Position numbers and translations under genes: made by a program
Shown: positions 18,981 through 27,349 of the stretch, piece by piece
Layout of the letters: each line of letters begins with the position of its first letter
Numbering within the stretch: the first letter of the stretch is position 1
The notes under the pieces: generated by a model
Databases searched by the model: none
Seen by the model: only the letters and a program-made list of their open reading frames with translations
Told to the model about the DNA's origin: nothing
Assembly (NCBI RefSeq): GCF_036855935.1
Contig: NZ_JASPFK010000001.1
Coordinates: 338,501-402,500 of the forward strand
Direction of reading: 5' to 3'
Origin: Sphingomonas sp. LR60
GTDB taxonomy: Bacteria; Pseudomonadota; Alphaproteobacteria; Sphingomonadales; Sphingomonadaceae
DNA length: 64,000 nt

Positions 18981-19003
18981 TCAGGTATATATTGGAAACC
19001 TGA
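18981..19003. promoter_or_regulatory. Candidate HxlR operator in the OYE/HxlR divergent promoter
   Basis: The inverted repeat TCAGGT - 11 bases - ACCTGA lies in the 90-base gap between the divergent start codons. The spacer holds a TATATT-like element that could be a -10 box. A further ACCTGA (19017-19022) and TAGGTAT follow close to the regulator start. The position and dyad symmetry fit autoregulation plus control of the oxidoreductase; binding is inferred. Confidence 0.5.
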
Positions 19004-19039
19004 GGTCAATAACGCACCTGAGATCGACTAGGTATACTC

Positions 19040-19429
19040 ATGGAAACCACCACCCTGACGCCGCCGCACGTGTGCCAGCATTTTTCGGTCGATTGCCCCA
19101 GCCGCGCGCTGCTCGACCAGATCGCCGACAAATGGTCGATGATGGTGCTCACCGTGCTCGACGCCGGGCCGATGCGCTTCAACGCCGTACGCCGCCATCT
19201 CGAAGGCGTGACGCAAAAGGCGCTGACGCAATGCCTGCGCCGGCTGGAGCGAAACGGTATGGTCTCGCGCCGCGTGATCCCGGCGTCGCCGGTCGCGGTC
19301 GAGTACGCGATCACGCCGCTCGGGCGCTCGCTGCACCAGCCGTTCAAGGCGCTGTACCGCTGGACGATCGAGAACATGCCGCACGTCGAAGAGGCGCGTC
19401 GCAGTTTCGATGAGAAGGTGGCGGCATAA
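19040..19429 (+). CDS. HxlR-family transcriptional regulator
   Basis: This is a winged-helix regulator of 129 residues. The family signature is clear: CPSRALLDQIADKWSMMVLTVL, then the recognition region RRHLEGVTQKALTQCLRRLERNGMVSR and the wing VEYAITPLGRSL. Cys 19 sits in the position used as a redox or electrophile sensor in family members such as YodB and HypR, and a second Cys 12 is nearby. Together with the divergent old-yellow-enzyme gene this suggests an electrophile/oxidant-responsive switch. The start follows a gap with a candidate operator. Confidence 0.92.
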   Translation: METTTLTPPHVCQHFSVDCPSRALLDQIADKWSMMVLTVLDAGPMRFNAVRRHLEGVTQKALTQCLRRLERNGMVSRRVIPASPVAVEYAITPLGRSLHQPFKALYRWTIENMPHVEEARRSFDEKVAA

Positions 19430-19439
19430 TCATCCCTAC

Positions 19440-19513
19440 GTCATTGCGAGCGGAGCGAAGCAATCCAAGGCGTCCTGGTCCGACTCTGGATTGCTTCGCT
19501 CCGCTCGCAATGA
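19440..19513. repeat. Palindromic repeat (cattgcgag type)
   Basis: Left arm gtcattgcgagcggagcgaagcaatcca, right arm tggattgcttcgctccgctcgcaatgac. It lies between the regulator and the LLM flavoprotein gene. Confidence 0.85.
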
Positions 19514-19537
19514 CGAGCATTCTTACGGACTGAATCC

Positions 19538-20553
19538 ATGAAAAAGATCGGCTTCCTCTCCTTCGGCCACTGGTCGGACGCGCACGGCTCCGCCACGCGC
19601 TCCGCCAGCGACGTCCTGCTCCAGTCGATCGACCTCGCCGTCGCCGCGGAGGAACTCGGCGCGGACGGCGCCTATTACCGCGTCCACCATTTCGCGCAGC
19701 AGCTCGCCTCGCCGTTCCCGCTGCTTGCAGCGGTCGGCGCGCGGACGCGCTCGATCGAGATCGGCACCGGCGTCATCGACATGCGGTACGAAAACCCCTT
19801 CTACATGACCGAGAATGCCGGCGCGGCAGACCTGATCGCGGGCGGTCGCCTGCAACTCGGGATCAGCCGCGGCTCGCCCGAGCAGGTGATCGAAGGCTGG
19901 CGCTATTTCGGCTATGCCCCCGCCGCCGGGGAGAGCGACGCCGACATGGGGCGCCGCCACAGCGAAATGTTCCTGCGCCTGTTGCAGGGCGAGGGCTTTG
20001 CCAAGCCCAATCCGCAGCCGATGTTCCCCAACCCGCCCGGCCTGCTCCGGCTCGAACCGCACGCCGCGGGCTTGCGCGATCGAATCTGGTGGGGCTCGGC
20101 GTCGAACGCCACCGCCGTGTGGGCGGCGCAGAGGGGATGAACCTGCAAAGCTCGACGCTGAAGGCCGACGAAAGCGGCGAGCCGTTCCACGTCCAGCAGG
20201 CCAAACAGATCCGCGCCTATCGCGAGGCGTGGAAGGCGGCGGGCCACACCCGCACCCCGCGCGTCTCGGTGTCGCGCTCGATCTTCGCGCTGACCGACGA
20301 TCGCGACCGCGCCTATTTCGGGCGCGACGGTGGCGGCGACCAGATCGGCGTGATCGACAACATGCGCGCGGTGTTCGGCCGCTCCTACGCCGCCGAGCCC
20401 GAGCGGCTGATCGAACAGCTCCGCGCCGATGAGGCGATCGCCGAGGCGGACACGCTGCTGCTGACGGTGCCCAACCAGCTCGGCGTCGACTATAACGCGC
20501 ATGTGCTGGAGAACATCCTCCGCCACGTCGCGCCTGCTTTGGGCTGGCGTTAA
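19538..20553 (+). pseudogene. LLM-class flavin-dependent oxidoreductase, broken by a frameshift
   Basis: This is a luciferase-like (bacterial LLM class) flavoenzyme. The N-terminal frame (19538-20140) runs MKKIGFLSFGHW...GTGVIDMRYENPFYMTENAGAADLIAGGRLQLG and ends early after WGSASNATAVWAAQRG. The natural continuation, GMNLQSSTLKADESGEPFHVQQ, lies in the next frame (to 20553). Loss of one base around 20128-20136 (for example gcgcaggagggg read as gcgcagagggg) explains it. Everything else is conserved and uninterrupted for about 340 residues in total. It may therefore be a sequencing or assembly indel rather than a true pseudogene. It lies between two palindromic repeats. Confidence 0.85.
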
Positions 20554-20564
20554 TTCCTCTTCCC

Positions 20565-20640
20565 GTCATTGCGAGCGTAGCGAAGCAATCCAGGGCGTCC
20601 TGGGCCGACTCCTGTATTGCCGCGCTACGCTCGAGATGAC
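20565..20640. repeat. Palindromic repeat (cattgcgag type), slightly decayed
   Basis: Left arm gtcattgcgagcgtagcgaagcaatccagg; the right arm is altered (cctgtattgccgcgctacgctcgagatgac). It is downstream of the flavoprotein gene. Confidence 0.8.
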
Positions 20641-20695
20641 GGGTGAAACCACAACATTCGCCTCGCCCAACGAACCCCGCTAAAGCCCCGCCGCC

Positions 20696-22309
20696 ATGAT
20701 CCGCATCACCGACCTGAAATTGCCGCTCCACCATGCCGACGAGGCGCTGCCCGCCGCGATCGTCAAGCGGCTGCGCATCACCCCGCGCGACCTGATCCGT
20801 TTTGCGGTCGCGCGGCGCGGCAATGATGCGCGCGAACATGGCAAGATCCAGCTCGTCTACACCATCGACGTCGCGGTGAAGAACGAGGGCACCGTGCTCG
20901 CGCGCAACCGCCGCGATCGCGACGTCTCGCTCACCCCCGACACCCGCTACCGCGCTCCAGAGTCTGCAAGAGACGGCGCGCCGCGCCCGGTGGTGATCGG
21001 CGCCGGCCCGTGCGGGCTCTTCGCCGCGCTGATCCTCGCGCAGGCTGGCTATCGCCCGATCGTCCTAGAGCGCGGCAAGGTGGTGCGTGAGCGGACCAAG
21101 GACACCTGGGGTCTGTGGCGGCGCAGCGTCCTCAACCCGGAATCGAACGTCCAATATGGCGAGGGCGGGGCGGGGACCTTCTCGGACGGCAAGCTCTACA
21201 GCCGCATCAAGGACCCGCGCCACCTCAACCGCAAGGTGCTGACCGAATTCGTCAAGGCCGGCGCGCCCGAGGAGATCCTCACCGAAGCGCACCCGCACAT
21301 CGGCACCTTCCGGCTGGTGACGATGGTCGAGAGCATGCGCGCGACGATCGAGGAACTCGGCGGCGAATACCGCTTCTCCACCCGCGTCACCGGCTTCGAC
21401 GTCGCGGAGAGTGGCGGCGAACGCCGTATCCGCGGGCTGCACCTCCACGACGGCGGCTATCTGGAGGCCGAGCATGTCGTGATGGCGATCGGCCACAGCG
21501 CGCGCGACACGTTCGGGATGCTGGTCGAGGCCGGTGTTCATGCCGAGGCCAAGCCCTTCTCGATCGGCGTCCGCATCGAACATCCGCAATCCTGGATCGA
21601 CCGCGCGCGCTTCGGCCCCGATGCCGGCCATCCCGTTCTGGGCGCGGCCGAATATCACATCTCGCACCACTGCTCGAACGGCCGGACGGTCTACAGCTTC
21701 TGCATGTGCCCCGGCGGCACCGTCGTCGCCGCGACCAGCGAGGAAGGCCGCGTCGCCACCAACGGCATGAGCCAATATTCGCGCAACGAGCGCAACGCCA
21801 ATTCCGGCTTCGTCGTCGCGATCGACCCCGAACGCGACTATCCCGGCGACCCGCTCGCCGGGCTGGCGCTGCAACGCCGGATCGAGGCGCAAGCCTATGT
21901 CGCGGGCGGCTCCAATTATCACGCCCCCGCGCAGCGCGTCGGCGACTTCCTCGCCGGTCGCGCCTCGACGACGCTCGGCAGCGTCGTGCCCTCGTACAAG
22001 CCCGGCGTCACCCCCACCGACCTCGCCGAATGTCTCCCCGACTTCGCGATCGCGGCGATGCGTGAGGCGATCCCGGTGTTCGGCCGCCAGATCAAGGGCT
22101 ACGACCACCCCGATGTCGTGATGACCGGAGTCGAGACGCGCACCTCCTCGCCGGTGCGCTTCACGCGCGGCGAAGACATGCAGAGCCTCAACACCCGCGG
22201 CCTGTATCCGGCGGGGGAGGGCGCGGGCTATGCCGGCGGCATCCTCTCGGCGGCGGTCGACGGGATCCGGGTGGCGGAGGCGGTGGCGCAGCAGATCGCG
22301 CGCGCATGA
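20696..22309 (+). CDS. COG2509-type FAD-dependent oxidoreductase
   Basis: A 537-residue member of the widespread, poorly characterised FAD-dependent dehydrogenase family COG2509. The N-terminal about 95 residues form the family's small extra domain ([18 protein letters not shown]). The dinucleotide-binding fingerprint follows, [20 protein letters not shown], about residues 98-118. Other blocks are [32 protein letters not shown] with a CxC, and the C-terminal FAD-contacting segment [22 protein letters not shown]. No membrane segments are seen. The stop overlaps the pseudouridine synthase start by four bases. The biochemical role is not known for the family. Confidence 0.88.
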   Translation: MIRITDLKLPLHHADEALPAAIVKRLRITPRDLIRFAVARRGNDAREHGKIQLVYTIDVAVKNEGTVLARNRRDRDVSLTPDTRYRAPESARDGAPRPVVIGAGPCGLFAALILAQAGYRPIVLERGKVVRERTKDTWGLWRRSVLNPESNVQYGEGGAGTFSDGKLYSRIKDPRHLNRKVLTEFVKAGAPEEILTEAHPHIGTFRLVTMVESMRATIEELGGEYRFSTRVTGFDVAESGGERRIRGLHLHDGGYLEAEHVVMAIGHSARDTFGMLVEAGVHAEAKPFSIGVRIEHPQSWIDRARFGPDAGHPVLGAAEYHISHHCSNGRTVYSFCMCPGGTVVAATSEEGRVATNGMSQYSRNERNANSGFVVAIDPERDYPGDPLAGLALQRRIEAQAYVAGGSNYHAPAQRVGDFLAGRASTTLGSVVPSYKPGVTPTDLAECLPDFAIAAMREAIPVFGRQIKGYDHPDVVMTGVETRTSSPVRFTRGEDMQSLNTRGLYPAGEGAGYAGGILSAAVDGIRVAEAVAQQIARA

Positions 22310-22844
22310 CGCTGATCCTGTTCAACAAGCCATATGATGTGCTGAGCCAGTTCACCGACCGCGGCGCGCCCACCACGCGCTCGACGCTCTCCGACTATAT
22401 CGACCTGCCCGGCGTCTATCCCGCCGGACGGCTCGACCGCGACAGCGAGGGGCTGTTGCTGCTCACCGACGATGGCCGGTTGCAGGCGCGGATCGCCGAT
22501 CCGAAATTCAAGCTGCCCAAGACCTATTGGGTGCAGGTCGAGGGCGTCCCCGACGATGCCGCGCTGGCGGCGCTCCGCACGGGCGTGATGCTCAAGGACG
22601 GCATGACCCTGCCTGCCGAGGCCACGCGCCTCGACGCCCCCGCCATCTGGCCGCGCACCCCGCCGATCCGCTACCGCGCGAGCATCCCCGACAGCTGGAT
22701 CGCGCTGACGATCCGCGAGGGGCGCAACCGGCAGGTCCGCCGCATGACCGCGGCGGTCGGCCACCCGACGCTGCGGCTGATCCGCTGCCGGGTCGGCGAG
22801 TGGTCGCTCGGCGACCTTGCGCCGGGGAGTGGCGGCAGGCGTGA
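22306..22844 (+). pseudogene. RluE-like rRNA large-subunit pseudouridine synthase, 3' frameshift
   Basis: This is a short RsuA/RluB/E/F-family synthase without an S4 domain, which points to the RluE-like group that modifies 23S rRNA. The catalytic motif is [17 protein letters not shown] (Asp in RLD), with KTYWVQVEG and [24 protein letters not shown]. After LAPG the frame leaves homology and runs on in Arg-rich sequence to 23097. Adding one G to the GGGG run at 22824-22827 restores the ending GEWRQA with TGA at 22842-22844, exactly overlapping the GTG start of the next gene. The break is therefore a one-base loss, likely a sequencing indel, at the last few codons; the enzyme may be intact in reality. 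Confidence 0.85.
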
Positions 22845-23233
22845 AGATTTTCTTCGACGGCGGCTATTCGCCCGCCGGGATGGAATATGCGCTGGTCGCG
22901 GGCGGGCGGACCTACATGCGCCGCGACCTCGGCGCGGGCAGCAGCATGGAGGCCGAATGGCTGGCGCTGATCGCTGCGCTGACGCTCGCGAACGATCTCG
23001 CGCTTGGCGAAGCGGTGCTGCTCGGCGACGCCGCGGCGGTGATCGCGCAGGCACACGGCGCGATCCGCTGCCCGCCGGCCTATCGCGACCATTATGAGCG
23101 TTTCCAGTCGCTGCCCCGCCCCGCCGGACGGCTGCGCATCCGCTATATCAAGCGTACGCAGAACCTGGCCGGCATTGCGCTGGAAGCGGTGCAGCAGCGG
23201 AGCATGTCCTTCCTCCACCCCCGTTCGCCCTGA
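22841..23233 (+). CDS. RNase HI-like protein
   Basis: A 130-residue RNase H-fold protein. Three of the four catalytic carboxylates are visible: Asp in KIFFDGGYS near the N-terminus, Glu in [14 protein letters not shown], and Asp in [10 protein letters not shown]. The fourth, normally Asp in a NExAD-like helix, is not seen (the region reads [13 protein letters not shown]). It may act as a ribonuclease or have a non-catalytic role. The GTG at 22841 forms a GTGA overlap with the corrected stop of the pseudouridine synthase, supporting this start over the upstream ATG. The last residues and the TGA come from a palindromic repeat (gttcgccctga...). Confidence 0.75.
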   Translation: MKIFFDGGYSPAGMEYALVAGGRTYMRRDLGAGSSMEAEWLALIAALTLANDLALGEAVLLGDAAAVIAQAHGAIRCPPAYRDHYERFQSLPRPAGRLRIRYIKRTQNLAGIALEAVQQRSMSFLHPRSP

Positions 23234-23275
23234 ACCTGTCGAAGGGCGTGTTCCAGGCACGTGCTTCGACAACCT
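23219..23275. repeat. Palindromic repeat, cccgttcgccctga type
   Basis: cccgttcgccctgaacctgtcgaag followed by an inverted cttcgac segment; it is related to the element at 30264. It provides the stop codon of the RNase H-like gene. Confidence 0.6.
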
Positions 23276-23326
23276 CCGCACAACCGGAGCAGGTGCGGCG
23301 GCCTGACCGACCGATACCCCGCCACG

Positions 23327-23739
23327 TTGCCGCCCCCTTCGCGGATGCCGCTTCAACCGTTCCCCGTCATTCCCGCGAAGGCGGGAATCCAGAACCTCTG
23401 ACGTACCGCCCCTATCGACAGACCTGCGCGTCTGGATTCCCGCCTCCGCGGGAATGACGGAAGACGGGCCGTCTTGCCGGATCAAGGCCGGGGCGACGGA
23501 CGCGCGTCAGCGGAAACCCCCGCTACTCCGCCGCCGCCCTTTCGCGGATGCCGCTTCCACCCTTGCCCGTCATTCCCGCGAAGGCGGGAATCCAGAACCT
23601 CTGACGTATCGCCCCTATCGACAGACCTGCGCGTCTGGATTCCCGCCTACGCGGGAATGACGGAAAATTGGCGGTCTTGCCGGATCAAGTACGGAGCGAC
23701 GGACGCACGTCAGCGAAAACCTCGCGCTACTCCGCCGCC
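23327..23739. repeat. Two tandem units of about 203 bases, each with a cattcccgcg palindrome
   Basis: Unit 1 (about 23327-23535) and unit 2 (about 23536-23739) share ttcgcggatgccgcttc, the full palindrome (gtcattcccgcg...cgcgggaatgac, about 23374-23458 and 23568-23661), the block ttgccggatcaag, and the ending gctactccgccgcc. In unit 2 that ending is the last codons and stop of the chemoreceptor gene, so the gene's 3' end has been copied with the repeat. The stretch 23276-23726 contains no gene. Confidence 0.8.
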
Positions 23740-25277
23740 AACCGCTCGCACGTCAGGAACGCGACGAACCGGTTGGTCGACCCATGCAGGTCGCGCGCGC
23801 TGGTCGCCAGCGCGCTCGCGCTGTTGCGCACCGTCGCCGACAGGGTCGAAGCCTTGCCGACCGTTTCGACCAGCGCCCCGATCCCGCCGCCGATCGCCTC
23901 GGCCATATCCGCCGCGCGCGCCGCGCCGCCATCGACTTCCATCGCGCTGTGGCGCTGCTCGTCGGCGGCCACCGCGATCCCGCGCGCCGCGCACGACACT
24001 TCGGCAACCGCCTGGGTCACGCTGCGGAGTTTCTGGCCGGTTTCCGCCACTCCCTCGCGGATCCCCGCGATCAGCACGCCGATGCGGTCGCTGGCGCGCG
24101 TCGTGTCGGCCGACAGCGCCTTGACCTCGCCCGCGACCACCGCGAAGCCGCGCCCCGCCTCGCCCGCACGCGACGCCTCGATCGTCGCGTTCAGCGCCAG
24201 CAGGTTGGTCTGCGCCGCGATCCGTCGAATGTCCGCCAGGAAGCCCTCGATCTGCACCGCCTGCTCCTCCAGCATTGCGGCGGTCTGGACGCTGCGCTGC
24301 GCGGCGGTGCTGACCCCGTCGGTCAGGTGCGACTGGAGCTCGGCGGCGACCGCGATCGTCTGGATCGACTGGGTCAGGTCGCGGATCGACGCGGCGACCT
24401 GAGCGATATCGGATGCCGCCTCGACCGCGCTCGTCGCCGCCGACACGGCGTCGCCGCGCGCGGCGGTGGTGCCGCCTTCGAGCTGGATCGCCGCCTGTTC
24501 GAGCCGCTCGCTCGCCTGCGCGATCCCGCCGACGATCGAGGTGACCGAGCGTTCGAACTCACTCGCCAGCATCATCAACTCGCCGCGGCGCTCCTGTGCG
24601 ACCTGCGCTGCCTGTTCCTCGCGCCGTCGCCGCTCGCGCGCGGCCCGGTCTTCGGCGAGCCGCGCTTGCTCTAGCGCGTTTTCGGTGGCCCGACGGCCGT
24701 CCTCGGCAATCGCGATCAGCTCGCGCGCGCGTTGCAGGCTGCGCTCCTGCGCGGCGAACAGCCGCTCCAGCATCAGCGTGACCACGGTCAGCGCGCCGAA
24801 CTGCAATCCGACCGCGACGACATGGAACAGCACCCGGCCGAGATCGCCATTGCCGTCGAACACCCAATCGGGCGCGAACCATTCGAGCAAGAGGTGATGC
24901 ACCGCGGTCAGCCCGGTCGCGATCAGGATCGGCCGCCAATCGGCGAGGACCAGCAACGCCGCCATCGCGACGAAGAAATACATATGCGCGTCCATCTGCC
25001 AGGCGCGTCCTTGCAGGACGAACACCAGCAGCGCCGGCAGCACCGACGCCAGCGTGCCCATCGTGGCGCGCGCCGCCGCATCGTAGCGGCCGAGCACCAT
25101 CATCGCCGTCGGCCCGATATTGGCGAGCAGCCCGACCGCAAGGATCACCGGCAGCTTGCCCCCGCCGATCACCAAGTCGCCCGCGCACAGCCCGGCGAGC
25201 ACGATCCAGCCCGCCCATGCCCAGCCCCTGACGCCGTACATGCGCATCCGGTCGAGCGGATCGGTCGGCGTGCTCAT
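23727..25277 (-). CDS. Methyl-accepting chemotaxis-type protein with six-helix membrane sensor
   Basis: The N-terminal about 190 residues form about six closely spaced membrane helices (for example AGWIVLAGLCAGDLVIG, LPALLVFVLQG, ILIATGLTAVHHLLLEW), with no periplasmic ligand domain and no HAMP. A long Arg/Glu-rich coiled coil (ERSLQRARELIAIAEDGRRATENAL) leads into the signalling domain, whose tip reads IRRIAAQTNLLALNATIEASRAGEAGRGFAVVAGEVK. It should signal through CheA/CheW, but no che genes are in the window. The start MSTPTDPLDRMRMYG overlaps the stop of the small upstream gene by four bases (ATGA), so the two are cotranscribed. Confidence 0.9.
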   Translation of the reverse strand: MSTPTDPLDRMRMYGVRGWAWAGWIVLAGLCAGDLVIGGGKLPVILAVGLLANIGPTAMMVLGRYDAAARATMGTLASVLPALLVFVLQGRAWQMDAHMYFFVAMAALLVLADWRPILIATGLTAVHHLLLEWFAPDWVFDGNGDLGRVLFHVVAVGLQFGALTVVTLMLERLFAAQERSLQRARELIAIAEDGRRATENALEQARLAEDRAARERRRREEQAAQVAQERRGELMMLASEFERSVTSIVGGIAQASERLEQAAIQLEGGTTAARGDAVSAATSAVEAASDIAQVAASIRDLTQSIQTIAVAAELQSHLTDGVSTAAQRSVQTAAMLEEQAVQIEGFLADIRRIAAQTNLLALNATIEASRAGEAGRGFAVVAGEVKALSADTTRASDRIGVLIAGIREGVAETGQKLRSVTQAVAEVSCAARGIAVAADEQRHSAMEVDGGAARAADMAEAIGGGIGALVETVGKASTLSATVRNSASALATSARDLHGSTNRFVAFLTCERLAAE

Positions 25278-25594
25278 GCGACGTTGGCCTGTCGCGAGGG
25301 GGTGCCGCATCCGGCGGGCGGGGCGGCGAGCATCAGGATCTGCCACGGGTGAATTACCGTCGCCATCTGCGCCCTGCTGCCCACCACCACCAGCGATCCG
25401 GGCAGCGGCCCTTCGCCGAGCAGCGCCGCACCAGAGGACAGCGCCAGCCGCGCCGTGGCGTTGACGTCGTGATTAAGCACCGGGACCAGCAGGATGCGCC
25501 CCTCGGCGGGCGGATACAGGCTCATGACGGCAAGCGCCGCGATTCCCGCGGTCACCTGTGCAGCGAGGAAGAGCCGGTCGGAAGGGTGATCCAT
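25274..25594 (-). CDS. Small protein with N-terminal hydrophobic helix, upstream partner of the chemoreceptor
   Basis: A 106-residue protein of unrecognised family. An N-terminal hydrophobic stretch (LFLAAQVTAGIAALAVMSLYPP) could be a membrane anchor, and the remainder contains ILLVPVLNHDVNATARLAL and a second apolar segment (GSLVVVGSRAQMATVIHPW). An aaggtg site precedes the ATG. Its stop overlaps the chemoreceptor start by four bases, so the pair is translationally coupled and the small protein may act with the receptor. Function unknown. Confidence 0.65.
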   Translation of the reverse strand: MDHPSDRLFLAAQVTAGIAALAVMSLYPPAEGRILLVPVLNHDVNATARLALSSGAALLGEGPLPGSLVVVGSRAQMATVIHPWQILMLAAPPAGCGTPSRQANVA

Positions 25595-25720
25595 TCCGCA
25601 CCTTGTAAGATTTGGTGCTTAACGGAGTGTAATTGGTGCGCTTTTTCGCGCGTGACATCATCGCCTCGATCGATCGAGGCCCTGGGGTTTGATTCAGCTG
25701 GCTTCAACCACCTCTATCTG

Positions 25721-25821
25721 TACCCCGGCGAAGGCCGGGGCCCAGTTGGGAAGGTCCAGAAGATGAAGCGCGACGCACATCAGTAGCGTCCTCAACTGAG
25801 CCCCGGCCGTCGCCGGGGTAC
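25721..25821. repeat. Palindromic repeat, ccccggcgaaggccgggg type
   Basis: Left arm gtaccccggcgaaggccggggcccagttgggaag; right arm ctcaactgagccccggccgtcgccggggtac. It lies in the otherwise empty gap 25595-25970. Confidence 0.85.
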
Positions 25822-25879
25822 ACGTCAGGATTGATGAACAGCACGCTAAAGTGCGATGACACAACGTCGAACCGGAGCC

Positions 25880-25906
25880 GTCATTGCGAGCGCAGCGAAG
25901 CAATGA
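25880..25906. repeat. Half copy of the cattgcgag palindrome
   Basis: gtcattgcgagcgcagcgaagcaatgacg: the two ends are joined directly and the central part is lost. The rest of the 25595-25970 gap shows nothing else recognisable. Confidence 0.7.
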
Positions 25907-25970
25907 CGAACGTGGGTCGGCCCACGTCATCCTGGTCGAAAGGGAAAGTCTAACCTCTGTCTATCCCGCC

Positions 25971-26525
25971 CTAAGCCTCACCGAGCCGGGCGAACGCGGG
26001 CGCATGGGTAGCGGCCCCACGCTCGCCGCAGGGTATCAACCCGCCCTGGATCGGCAGCGCCATCAGATGCTCGCCCGCATAAGGCGAAGCGAAGTTCTTG
26101 GCATAATCACCGTGGAAGCCGAACCGCGTGTAGAAGGCCGGCTCACCCAGTACGAAGCACAGCACGACGCGCGCCGCCTCGATCCGCTCGATCCCGGCAT
26201 GGATCAACGCCTCGGCGACGCCCTGCCGACGATAAGTCTCCGCGACCGCCACCGGAGCGAGCGCGACCGCCGCAATCGCCTTGCCGCCGACATCGACCGC
26301 CATCCGGCTGAACGCGACCGCGCCGACCAGCGCGCCACGCTCCTCATCCACAGCGACCGTCATCAGCACCATGTCGCCATCGACGCAAAGCTGCCGCACC
26401 AGATCGGCCTCGTCCGCGCGCGTAAAGACGGCCCGAAGCAGCGCGTCGATCGCGGCGACATCGCCGCCGGCCGCCGGGCGGACCGCGATCGTCACGCTCC
26501 CAATGCTCGCACCTTCAACGCTCAC
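25971..26525 (-). CDS. GNAT-family N-acetyltransferase
   Basis: A 184-residue protein of the YhbS-like acetyltransferase group. The acetyl-CoA-binding motif is ALAPVAVAETYRRQGVAEALIHAGIE (consensus Q/RxxGxA), and FYTRFGFHGDYAKNF is the typical C-terminal block of this subgroup. The GTG at 26525 forms a GTGA overlap with the fabI stop; sequence upstream of it in the same frame is Arg-rich antisense of fabI and not homologous. It is therefore the second gene of a fabI operon. The substrate is not predictable. Confidence 0.82.
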   Translation of the reverse strand: MSVEGASIGSVTIAVRPAAGGDVAAIDALLRAVFTRADEADLVRQLCVDGDMVLMTVAVDEERGALVGAVAFSRMAVDVGGKAIAAVALAPVAVAETYRRQGVAEALIHAGIERIEAARVVLCFVLGEPAFYTRFGFHGDYAKNFASPYAGEHLMALPIQGGLIPCGERGAATHAPAFARLGEA

Positions 26526-27349
26526 GCCAGCGCGATGTCGGGCGCGTCCTCGGCCTTCATCCCGATCACATTGTACCCAGCGTCGACATGGTGGATCTCG
26601 CCGGTCACGCCGCTCGCCAAATCGGAGAGCATGTACAGCCCCGCACCGCCGACGTCCTCGATCGTCACGGTCCGGCGCAGTGGGGCGTTCAGCTCGTTCC
26701 ACTTGAGGATGTAGTTGAAATCGCCGATCCCGCGCGCCGCCAGCGTCTGGATCGGCCCGGCCGAGATCGCGTTGATGCGGATGTTGTCGGGGCCCAGATC
26801 GACCGCGAGATACTTGACGCTCGTCTCCAGCGCCGCCTTGGCCACGCCCATGACGTTGTAGTGCGGGATCACCTTCTCCGCGCCATAATAGGTCAGCGTC
26901 AGGATCGAGCCGCCCTCCGGCATCATCCGCCGCGCGCGCTGTGCGACCGCGACCAGCGAATAGGCGGAGATGTTCATCGTCATCAGGAAGTTGTCGAGCG
27001 TCGTGTCGTAATAGCGTCCGCGCAGCTGGGACTTGTCAGAGAAGCCGATCGCATGGACCACGAAGTCGATCGTCGGCCATTCTTCCGCCAGCGCCGCGAA
27101 GGTCGCGTCGAGCGCGTCCATATCCGACACGTCGCAATCGAACAGTCGCGCGACGCCCAGTTGCTCGGCGAGCGGCCGCACGCGCTTCTCCATCGCCGCG
27201 CCCTGATAGGAGAAGGCGAGTTCGGCACCGGCCTCGCTCAGCTTCTTGGCGATTCCCCAGGCCAGCGACTTGTCGTTGGCCAGCCCCATGATGAGCCCGC
27301 GCTTGCCCGCCATCAATTCGTTCACGCGTGTACCTGCATTATTATTCAC
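26522..27349 (-). CDS. fabI: Enoyl-[acyl-carrier-protein] reductase FabI
   Basis: This enzyme catalyses the last reductive step of fatty-acid elongation (NADH-dependent, cytoplasmic). It is a short-chain dehydrogenase fold of 275 residues, with the cofactor-binding start GKRGLIMGLANDKSLAWGIAK, the FVVHAIGFSDK segment, and the FabI active-site pair spread over TLTYYGAEKVIPHYNVMGVAKAALE (Tyr and Lys of Y-x6-K). INAISAGPIQTLAARGIGDF covers the substrate loop. This is the classical triclosan- and isoniazid-class target family. It overlaps YihY upstream by eight bases and GNAT downstream by four. Confidence 0.95.
   Translation of the reverse strand: MNNNAGTRVNELMAGKRGLIMGLANDKSLAWGIAKKLSEAGAELAFSYQGAAMEKRVRPLAEQLGVARLFDCDVSDMDALDATFAALAEEWPTIDFVVHAIGFSDKSQLRGRYYDTTLDNFLMTMNISAYSLVAVAQRARRMMPEGGSILTLTYYGAEKVIPHYNVMGVAKAALETSVKYLAVDLGPDNIRINAISAGPIQTLAARGIGDFNYILKWNELNAPLRRTVTIEDVGGAGLYMLSDLASGVTGEIHHVDAGYNVIGMKAEDAPDIALA

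Noticed and set aside
22845..23097. Arg-rich C-terminal extension of the pseudouridine synthase
   Set aside because: It is the RNase H-like gene read in the wrong frame after a one-base loss.
23327..23739. CRISPR-like repeat arrangement
   Set aside because: Only two units of about 203 bases, each with internal palindromes and no regular spacers; no cas genes in the window.
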